The notes under the pieces were generated by a model, which was not told the origin of the DNA, ran no database searches, and saw only the letters and a list, made by a program, of their open reading frames with translations. A stretch of DNA of 64,000 nucleotides from contig OZ244902.1 of NCBI GenBank assembly GCA_965221635.1, positions 930,001 through 994,000 of the forward strand, in the 5' to 3' direction. Every line of letters starts with the position of its first letter. Within the stretch, counting starts at the first letter, position 1. Origin of the DNA: JAAXHB01 sp965221635 (GTDB lineage Bacteria > Actinomycetota > Acidimicrobiia > Acidimicrobiales > Aldehydirespiratoraceae). Both the position numbers and the translations under genes were made by a program. Positions 57,931-64,000 of the stretch are shown piece by piece.

Positions 57931-59814
57931 TCAGTACATCGACTCCACCAGGTCGCCGAACATGTCCTCCATGGCGTTGCGCTTCAGCTTCTGGGTGGCG
58001 GTGAGTTCGCCGTCCTCGTGGTCGAGTTCCTTGGGGATCATCCGGAACTTCTTGATCTGTTCCACACGAGCGAACTTCTTGTTGGTCTCGTCCACCACCT
58101 TGGAGATCAACTCGATCACCTCGGGCTTCTCGGACAGATCCCGGTAAGTGGTGTAGGGGATGTTGCGGCGCACCGCCCAGTCTCCCACCGTGTCGAGTTC
58201 GATGCCCACCAACGCGGTGACGAACTTGCGACGGTCACCGATCACCATGGCCTCCTTCACATACGGGGAGGTCTTGAGGCTGTTCTCGATCTCGGATGGC
58301 GAGATGTTCTTGCCTCCCGAGGTGATGATGATGTGCTTGATGCGGTCCACGATCTTCACGTGGGTGCCGTCCACCCACTCGCCCACGTCGCCGGTCATCA
58401 GCCAGCCGTCCTCGGTGAACGTGTCGGCGGTGGCTTCGGGCTTGTTCCAGTAGCCCACGAACACTCCTTCGTGCTTGGTCTGGATTTCGCCTGTCTCCTC
58501 GTCGATGCGCAAGCCGATGTCGGCGTAGGGCTCACCAACGGTGCCGAGCTTCATGCGGCCCGCGAAGTTGCACGTGGCCACAGCCGCGTTCTCTGTCATG
58601 CCGTACAGCTCGAACACCGGCACCCCGATGCCCATGAAGAACTGCAACACCTCGGGCGCGATCGCGGCGGCGCCCGAACCGGCGTGGCGGCACCGGCGAA
58701 GCCCGATGCGTTCCTTCATTGCGCGGAACACCAACGGGTTGCCCACCCAGTACAACAAGCGGCTCAGCAGTGTGTGATTGCCCGCGTTGGCCACCTTGCG
58801 ACGACCGATGTAGCCCGCCATCGCCATGGTGATCTTCAGCAGCACCCGCTTGAACCAGGTGGCGTCGCTGCTCTTGATCGCCACCATGGCGTGCAGTCGT
58901 TCCCAGATCCGGGGCACCGCGAAGAACAGGGTGGGCTGCACCTCGCGCAAATTTTCGGTGACCGTTTCGATCGATTCGGCGAAGTTCAGCGACGCGCTTG
59001 CGCTCACCAGGCTCCAGGTGGAGAAGATCCGCTCGGCCACGTGGCACAGCGGCAGGTAGGTGAGGATCATGTCGCTGCCGGAGGGACCCCGACCGTCGGG
59101 GAAGCGAGCCGTCTCGTTCACGATCTTGTCCATGCAGAACTCGGCGTTGGCGTTGGAGAGCATCGCTCCCTTGGGCGGGCCGGTGGTGCCCGAGGTGTAC
59201 ACCAAGGTCATCACGTCTTGTGGAGTGGCCTGGGCCATGCGGTCGGCCACCGCCGACGGGTTGTCCTCGCGGTGTTGGCGCCCGGCCTCCAGGAACTCGT
59301 CCCAGAACATCAGCCGCTCGTCGTAGTAGTCACCGAAGCCGCGGGGCTCGGCGTACACGATGCGACGCACACAGGCCGCGGTGTCCGCGGGCACTTCGAG
59401 GATCTTGTCCACCTGCTCCTGGTCTTCGGCGAAGAACACCACCGGCGTGCAGTCGCCCACCAGGTAGGTGACCTCGGCGGTTGGGTTGGTGGGGTACAAC
59501 CCCACGGTGATTCCACGGATGGCCACGGTGGCCAGATCGAGGATCACCCATTCGGGACGATCCTCGGAGTGGATCGCCACGCGGTCGCCCACGTCCACGC
59601 CCATCGACAGCAGCCCGTGGGCTGCGAGTTCAATCAGTTCCCAGGTGCGGGCCCAGGTGTACTCCTGCCAGATGCCGAAGTCCTTTTCGCGCATGGCAAC
59701 CGCGTTGGGGGTGTCGAGGGCCCATTGCCGTGCAAGGGACGCAACGGTGGTGGCCCCTTCGCCTTCGCCGGTTGGCTGGGCGACCGGTTCGATCCTGTCT
59801 GTGGTAACTGTCAC
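57931..59814 (-). CDS. Long-chain acyl-CoA ligase (AMP-forming)
   Basis: A 627-residue adenylate-forming ligase that activates a carboxylic acid with ATP and CoA. The P-loop is LVYTSGTTGPPKGAMLSN. YGMTENAAVATCNF and GWLMTGDVGEWVDGTHVKIV supply the adenylate and hinge motifs, and SGGKNISPSEIENSLK the C-terminal lysine region. FadD15-like proteins have this layout. GTG start, with a run of six Gs as ribosome site. First gene of the leftward liv block, so it probably activates the imported compound. Confidence 0.9.
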   Translation of the reverse strand: MTVTTDRIEPVAQPTGEGEGATTVASLARQWALDTPNAVAMREKDFGIWQEYTWARTWELIELAAHGLLSMGVDVGDRVAIHSEDRPEWVILDLATVAIRGITVGLYPTNPTAEVTYLVGDCTPVVFFAEDQEQVDKILEVPADTAACVRRIVYAEPRGFGDYYDERLMFWDEFLEAGRQHREDNPSAVADRMAQATPQDVMTLVYTSGTTGPPKGAMLSNANAEFCMDKIVNETARFPDGRGPSGSDMILTYLPLCHVAERIFSTWSLVSASASLNFAESIETVTENLREVQPTLFFAVPRIWERLHAMVAIKSSDATWFKRVLLKITMAMAGYIGRRKVANAGNHTLLSRLLYWVGNPLVFRAMKERIGLRRCRHAGSGAAAIAPEVLQFFMGIGVPVFELYGMTENAAVATCNFAGRMKLGTVGEPYADIGLRIDEETGEIQTKHEGVFVGYWNKPEATADTFTEDGWLMTGDVGEWVDGTHVKIVDRIKHIIITSGGKNISPSEIENSLKTSPYVKEAMVIGDRRKFVTALVGIELDTVGDWAVRRNIPYTTYRDLSEKPEVIELISKVVDETNKKFARVEQIKKFRMIPKELDHEDGELTATQKLKRNAMEDMFGDLVESMY

Positions 59815-60023
59815 AAAACCCCCCTGGGTTTGGCCTGTGTTGGGCCGGCAGGGCGCGGGACGCCGTGCTTTGGGTAATGCCGAGCGGCAACGCTACTTGA
59901 TCGACCCATGCCGTGTCGATTGGTTTGGCGGCGACACCCGGCGAGCATCAGCTTCGCGCGGCTCGGGGCCTTGATGCACGCCACGCCCACGGGTGCGCAC
60001 CAAGGGCCAACCGTGGGGGGATT

Positions 60024-61343
60024 TCAGTCGAGTCCCGCCGCGGCGAGTTGTTGTTGGCGGGCGACCATGGCCGGATCGTCGAAGCTGTCATGGGCGGCCA
60101 GTTCGGCCCGTCCCACCACGAACCAGTGAACCTCGTCGGGGCCGTCGGCGAGCCGCAGTGTGCGCTGGTTGGCGTACATGCGCGCCAGGGGCGTCCACTG
60201 GGACACACCGGTGGCGCCGTGCATTTGGATGGCCTGGTCGATGATGTCGCACACCCGCTCGGGCACCATTGCCTTCACCGCGCTCACCCACACACGGGCC
60301 TGTGCGTTGCCGAGGGTGTCCATCGCCTTGGCGGCGCGCAGCACCATCAGCCGCATCGCCTCGATCTCCACCCTGGCACGGGCGATGATCTCCACGTTGC
60401 CTCCGAGCTGCGCCAAGGGCCTGCCGAAGGCTTCGCGGCTCATGCCGCGGCGGATCATCAGGTTGAGGGCCTTCTCGGCGGCGCCTATTGAGCGCATGCA
60501 ATGGTGAATGCGACCCGGGCCGAGTCGCAGCTGCGAGATCTCGAAGCCGCGGCCCTCGCCGAGGAGCATGTTGGCCGCCGGCACTCGCACGTCTTGCAGC
60601 CGTATGTGCATGTGGCCATGCGGGGCGTCGTCCTCGCCGAATACGCACATGGGGCCGATCACGTCAACGCCGGGGGTGTCCATCGGCACCAGGATTTGTG
60701 ATTGGCGACGATGCGGCGGGCCCTGCGGGCTGGTCATCACCATGCAGATCATGATCTTGCATCTGGGGTCACCGGCGCCGGAGATGTAGTACTTCTCGCC
60801 GTTGATCACCCACTCGTCGCCGTCGAGCACCGCGGCGGTGGCGATGTTCTTGGCGTCCGAGGAGGCCAGGGCGGGTTCGGTCATGGCGAAACACGACCGG
60901 ATCTCGCCCGCGAGCAGCGGTTCCAGCCAGCGTTTCTTTTGTTCTGGGGTGCCCACCCGTTCGAGCACTTCCATGTTGCCGGTGTCGGGGGCGCTGCAGT
61001 TGAGACACTCCGAGGCGATCGGGTTCTTGCCCAGCTCGGAGGCGATGTAGGCGTAGTCGAGGTTGCTGAGACCTTCGCCAGTGTGGGCGTCGGGCAGGAA
61101 GAAGTTCCACAGACCCACCGAGCGGGCCTTGGCCTTGAGCCCGTCGAGAAGTTCGAGTTGACCTTCGCCGTATCCCCAGCGTTCGGCTCGGCCCTCGCCG
61201 AGTCGGAAGAACTCCGCGGTGACCGGTTCCACCTCGTCGGCCACGAAGGCCACCACCTGCTCGTACAGGGGCCGAGCGGATTCGGACATGGACAGGTTCA
61301 GCGAGTCCGGGGACAGGTCGCTCTCAAGGGCTGTTGGCACCAT
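60024..61343 (-). CDS. Acyl-CoA dehydrogenase
   Basis: A 439-residue FAD enzyme introducing an alpha-beta double bond into acyl-CoA. The FAD/acyl-binding segments CFAMTEPALASSDAKNIAT and WVINGEKYYISGAGD are intact. The C-terminal helical domain has GPGRIHHCMRSIGAAEKAL and IDQAIQMHGATGVSQ. It resembles the larger FadE/ACAD10-11-like subgroup. A -10-like TAGACC sits 6 nt before the ATG and there is no ribosome site. It is 209 bp upstream of the acyl-CoA ligase, same direction, and fits the same catabolic route. Confidence 0.92.
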   Translation of the reverse strand: MVPTALESDLSPDSLNLSMSESARPLYEQVVAFVADEVEPVTAEFFRLGEGRAERWGYGEGQLELLDGLKAKARSVGLWNFFLPDAHTGEGLSNLDYAYIASELGKNPIASECLNCSAPDTGNMEVLERVGTPEQKKRWLEPLLAGEIRSCFAMTEPALASSDAKNIATAAVLDGDEWVINGEKYYISGAGDPRCKIMICMVMTSPQGPPHRRQSQILVPMDTPGVDVIGPMCVFGEDDAPHGHMHIRLQDVRVPAANMLLGEGRGFEISQLRLGPGRIHHCMRSIGAAEKALNLMIRRGMSREAFGRPLAQLGGNVEIIARARVEIEAMRLMVLRAAKAMDTLGNAQARVWVSAVKAMVPERVCDIIDQAIQMHGATGVSQWTPLARMYANQRTLRLADGPDEVHWFVVGRAELAAHDSFDDPAMVARQQQLAAAGLD

Positions 61344-61349
61344 GGCGAA

Positions 61350-61355
61350 GGTCTA
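61350..61355 (-). promoter_or_regulatory. -10-like TAGACC, 6 nt before the acyl-CoA dehydrogenase ATG
   Basis: Read on the minus strand, TAGACC, 6 bases, then ATG at 61343. The final C weakens it as a -10. Confidence 0.35.
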
Positions 61356-61544
61356 GCAGCCATCACCAAGCCAGGCACCGGCGGCGGTCATGCGATCCGG
61401 TTCCGCCGGTGAAGGGCGGGTGTGGGAGTTGCGTCCCTGGCGGATGGCCTTGTTGCGGGCGCCGGGCCCCAACAGACGGGCCCAGGAGGCGGGTCTGGTG
61501 TGGTGTCGCCGGGCCCGTGGCGGGTGAGAGCGCTCAGTGCCGTG

Positions 61545-61754
61545 TCAGCCGGTTGCGAGGGTGGCCACACCCCACAGCGCCGCCAACAGCCCAACAACTG
61601 CGAACACCACGCTGCGCACCTTCGGGGCCCGGGGAAGATCCTCGGGGTTGCGCCTGGCTGCGGGCGGGCGGATCAAGGCTGCCGTGTTGCCCACGGCCAT
61701 GGCGCCACCAAGAGCCAGCACCAACCAAGCCAGCAGTTCCTCGCCGCCCAGCAC
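61545..61754 (-). CDS. Small two-helix membrane protein of unknown function
   Basis: A 69-residue protein starting at a GTG. Helix 1 spans about residues 7-27 (LLAWLVLALGGAMAVGNTAA) and helix 2 about 48-67 (SVVFAVVGLLAALWGVATL), with a basic Pro/Arg loop between. It is supported by hydrophobic periodicity and by TACGCT placed 6 nt before the GTG. It lies 62 bp downstream of dnaB on the same strand. No family recognised. Confidence 0.55.
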   Translation of the reverse strand: MLGGEELLAWLVLALGGAMAVGNTAALIRPPAARRNPEDLPRAPKVRSVVFAVVGLLAALWGVATLATG

Positions 61755-61760
61755 CCCGCC

Positions 61761-61766
61761 AGCGTA
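61761..61766 (-). promoter_or_regulatory. -10-like TACGCT, 6 nt before the small membrane protein GTG
   Basis: Minus-strand TACGCT, 6 bases, GTG at 61754. Fits TANNNT and the constant spacing. Confidence 0.4.
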
Positions 61767-61816
61767 CGGGCGCAGGTCGTGCCTCGGCCGCTGCCGGCCG
61801 GCGCCGCGAGCAACGC

Positions 61817-63280
61817 CTACAGCGACTCGCCCCCCTCGTTGCCGTCGGCGAAGGTGACATAACGCGGCACGAACGCGAGCTTGCACGACGCGGTGGGACC
61901 GTGGCGGTTCTTGGCCACGATGATGTCGGCCAAACCGGCGGACGCCAGATTGTCGGGGGTGTAAACCTCCTCGCGGTAGATGAAGAGCACCACATCGGCG
62001 TCCTGTTCGATTGCGCCGGACTCGCGCAAGTCGGCGAGCTGGGGGCGTTTGTCCTTGCGGGTCTCCAAGCCGCGTGACAGCTGCGACAGCGCCACCACGG
62101 GACATTTCATCTCGCGGGCCAACACCTTCAGGCCTCTGGATATCTCGGCGACCTCCACCTGTCGGTTGTCGGCGCTGAGACGGCCTGTCATCAACTGCAG
62201 GTAGTCCACCACGATCAGCGCCAGATTTCCCACCGAGCGGTCACCGGCGAGGCGACGGGCCCGCGCCCGGATGTCCATCACGGTGAGGTTCGGGTTGTCG
62301 TCGATCCACAGCGGCGCGTCGCCGATACGGGCCAGCACCTCGGAGATTCGCTGCCAGTCCACGCCACTGAGATTTCCGGTGCGCAGCTTCGACGAGTCGA
62401 TGCGCGCCTGCGCGGAAAGCAGGCGCTGGGCGATCTCGAAGTGGCTCATCTCAAGTGAGAACATCAACACCGGACGTTTGGCCTTGAACGCCACTTCCTG
62501 CACCATTCCCAACGCCAGGGCGGTCTTGCCCATCGAGGGCCGGGCGCCCACCACGTACAAGCCGCTCGGCTGCAAACCGGCCAGCACACTGTCGAGTTCC
62601 TTGAAGCCGGTGGGGGTGCCGGTGACGTTGGTGCCCCGGTTGTACAACTCGTCGAGACGATCGAGCGCCTCGTTGAGCACGTGCTCCAACTTGTGGGCGG
62701 AGTCGGTGATGTGGCCCTGGGCGATCTGGTACACCAGGTTCTCGGCCCAGTCCACGGTTTCGCCGACGTCGTCGGGGCGGCCGTACGCCTTGTCGGCGAT
62801 CTCGGTTGCGCATTCGATGAGCCGTCGCAGGATGAAGTTGTCCCGCACGATCCGGGCGTAGGAACTGGCATTGGACGACGCCGGTGTGCTCAGTTGCATC
62901 TTCAGCAGGCCGTCGAGCCCTCCCACCGCCTCGAGCGCCTGAGAGCGCTCCAGGGACTCGGCCACGGTGACCGCGTCAACCGACTCGCCGTTGTTGTAGA
63001 GCGACCTGATCGCCTCGAACACCCTGGCATGAGCGGGCCGGTAGAAGTGTTCCACCTCCACCACCTCAAAGGCCTCCACCAGGGCGTCGCTTGTGAGCAG
63101 CATCGCCCCGAGCAGGGATTCCTCCGCCACGAGATTGTGCGGAGGCACCCGCAGCCGTGGGCGCGCCCTCGACGCGCCGTTGCGATCACCGGTGACGCTC
63201 GCCTCGACCGGTTCAACCAGTCCCCGTTCAGCCAGGCCCTGTTCAGCCAGTTCCTGTTCAGCCAAGCCCTGATCAGCCAT
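61817..63280 (-). CDS. dnaB: Replicative DNA helicase DnaB
   Basis: A 487-residue hexameric helicase that unwinds DNA at the replication fork. The N-terminal domain starts VPPHNLVAEESLLGAMLL. The RecA-like motor has Walker A GARPSMGKTALALGM and Walker B LIVVDYLQLM, and KNRHGPTASCKLAFVPRYV near the end. No intein is present. The first 20 residues are a pentapeptide repeat coded by 15-bp DNA repeats and look disordered. GGGGAGG lies 11 bases before the chosen ATG. The neighbour rplI gives the conserved rplI-dnaB order. Confidence 0.95.
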   Translation of the reverse strand: MADQGLAEQELAEQGLAERGLVEPVEASVTGDRNGASRARPRLRVPPHNLVAEESLLGAMLLTSDALVEAFEVVEVEHFYRPAHARVFEAIRSLYNNGESVDAVTVAESLERSQALEAVGGLDGLLKMQLSTPASSNASSYARIVRDNFILRRLIECATEIADKAYGRPDDVGETVDWAENLVYQIAQGHITDSAHKLEHVLNEALDRLDELYNRGTNVTGTPTGFKELDSVLAGLQPSGLYVVGARPSMGKTALALGMVQEVAFKAKRPVLMFSLEMSHFEIAQRLLSAQARIDSSKLRTGNLSGVDWQRISEVLARIGDAPLWIDDNPNLTVMDIRARARRLAGDRSVGNLALIVVDYLQLMTGRLSADNRQVEVAEISRGLKVLAREMKCPVVALSQLSRGLETRKDKRPQLADLRESGAIEQDADVVLFIYREEVYTPDNLASAGLADIIVAKNRHGPTASCKLAFVPRYVTFADGNEGGESL

Positions 63281-63281
63281 G
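63227..63281. repeat. 15-bp tandem repeats in the start of dnaB
   Basis: GTTCAGCCAGGCCCT and two close variants are followed by a partial fourth copy that runs into the start codon. They encode the AEQGL-like pentapeptides. Confidence 0.85.
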
Positions 63282-63447
63282 GCGTTCGTGTCCTCCCCTG
63301 GTGGCCTGAGCATGCACCGAGCCGCGGCAGCCTCACGCTGTGGCAGGCGAACGGGCTGCGCCACGGTGCATCGGGATGCCGATGCTGTGGCAATGCCGGG
63401 CTCGTGCGCACTCTAGCGCCAATGCGCAACAAGCCCTATGCTATTTC

Positions 63448-63475
63448 ATGTTATCAGGGGATAACCTGTTGACAA
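63448..63475 (-). promoter_or_regulatory. Candidate dnaB promoter with nested inverted repeats
   Basis: On the minus strand TTGTCA (63475-63470), a 16-bp spacer and TAACAT (63453-63448). The spacer region contains GTTATC/GATAAC (63450-63455 and 63460-63465). A second inverted repeat, AACCTGT/ACAGGTT (63463-63469 and 63485-63491), spans the -35. Confidence 0.55.
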
Positions 63476-63526
63476 AAGGTGGGGACAGGTTGTGTGGAAT
63501 TGTGGACTCCGCCTGCCCGGCGGAGG

Positions 63527-63979
63527 TCACTCCTCGGTGGCCACGACCTCCACGGTCACCGGCACCTCCACGTCCTCGTGCAGTCGAAACACCACGGTGT
63601 GCGTGCCGACTTCACGAATTGGCGCGTCGAGGTCCAGCGCGTTGGGATCGATCACAGCGCCGATCTGGCTGTGGACCGCTTCAAGGATCTGGGGCGCCCC
63701 AACCGATCCGTAGAGGTTGCCGGATTCGGCTGCTCTTGCCTGCACCGAAATCTGAGTGGGAGCGAGGCGAACCGCGATCGCCTCCGCGTCTGCCCTTCCC
63801 GCGGCGCGGGCGTTGATGGCGGCGCGGCGCATCGCCTCGGCTTGACGCTGCGCGCCGGCGGAGGCCTTCAGCGCCAAGCCTCGGGGCAACAGGTAGTTGC
63901 GGGCGTAGCCGGAGGCCACGTCGCAAACCTCGCCCTTGCGGCCCAATCCGTCCACATCTGTGCGCAGCACGATCTTCAC
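63527..63979 (-). CDS. rplI: 50S ribosomal protein L9
   Basis: A 150-residue ribosomal protein. The rRNA-binding N-terminal domain reads MKIVLRTDVDGLGRKGEVCD and SGYARNYLLPRGLA, followed by the long connecting helix and the C-terminal domain ending VPVTVEVVATEE. GTG start, with AGGACGG upstream. The usual partners rpsF, ssb and rpsR would lie beyond the right edge. Confidence 0.96.
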   Translation of the reverse strand: MKIVLRTDVDGLGRKGEVCDVASGYARNYLLPRGLALKASAGAQRQAEAMRRAAINARAAGRADAEAIAVRLAPTQISVQARAAESGNLYGSVGAPQILEAVHSQIGAVIDPNALDLDAPIREVGTHTVVFRLHEDVEVPVTVEVVATEE

Positions 63980-64000
63980 TGTTCGCCGTCCTGTTGCGTT

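Noticed and set aside
2617..63281. Short repeats as CRISPR or transposon ends
   Set aside because: Units are only 15 bp, directly abutting without spacers, and differ in sequence between loci. No cas or transposase gene was found.
63421..63500. Possible replication origin with DnaA boxes (TTATCCCCT-like) between rplI and dnaB
   Set aside because: Only one box with two mismatches to TTATCCACA and a few partial ones, no AT-rich unwinding region and no dnaA or dnaN gene. A promoter reading explains the sequence better.

Overview
The window is high-GC DNA that reads as a chromosomal segment of an actinomycete, most likely an Acidimicrobiia-type marine or freshwater actinobacterium. This is inferred from the GC-rich codon use, two luciferase-like (LLM) oxidoreductases, a malate synthase G, a LivFGHMK/acyl-CoA ligase/acyl-CoA dehydrogenase block, the rplI-dnaB core pair at the right edge, and a repeated leaderless-promoter pattern. 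No RNA gene, CRISPR array or insertion sequence was recognised.

Layout. 12-3716: sugar kinase, two VOC-fold proteins and a zinc-free MDR oxidoreductase. 3799-14154: an accessory, defence-like island made of an AAA ATPase with a DUF4143-type tail, a small membrane-anchored coiled-coil protein, an Eco57I-type DNA methyltransferase of 1321 residues translationally coupled to a PLD-nuclease/SNF2-helicase fusion, and a second copy of the coiled-coil protein with an almost identical promoter. 14313-21242: tyrosine phosphatase, O-methyltransferase-like protein, amidohydrolase, LLM oxidoreductase and malate synthase G. 21448-29397: two DAO-type flavoproteins and an operon for a three-part glutamate-synthase-like enzyme plus a glutamine-synthetase-family ligase, resembling the N-methylglutamate/Glx route for amines. 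29775-34490: ThDP enzyme, MFS exporter and a second LLM enzyme.

34910-44137 is one 9.2-kb gene for a secreted protein of 3075 residues made of three tandem subtilase units, each with an intact catalytic triad, a variable inserted domain, calcium-loop-like segments and GLUG repeats. 44245-47294 holds an unpaired AbiEi-like HTH protein and a DUF2877/phosphotransferase pair. 47386-50797 is a phenylacetyl-CoA epoxidase cluster (PaaI-like thioesterase, PaaA, PaaD, PaaB, PaaC) with no PaaE reductase in view. 50827-61343 carries biotin synthase, a complete branched-chain-amino-acid-type ABC importer, an acyl-CoA ligase and an acyl-CoA dehydrogenase. 61545-63979 carries a small membrane protein, DnaB and ribosomal protein L9.

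Cross-cutting signals. Nine genes have a -10-like hexamer placed exactly 6 nt before the start codon, which implies leaderless mRNAs; two more have it 8 nt before. Near-perfect 15-bp tandem duplications occur at five places close to gene starts. The strongest candidates for something not yet described are the methyltransferase/PLD-helicase module bracketed by twin coiled-coil genes and the triple-protease polypeptide.
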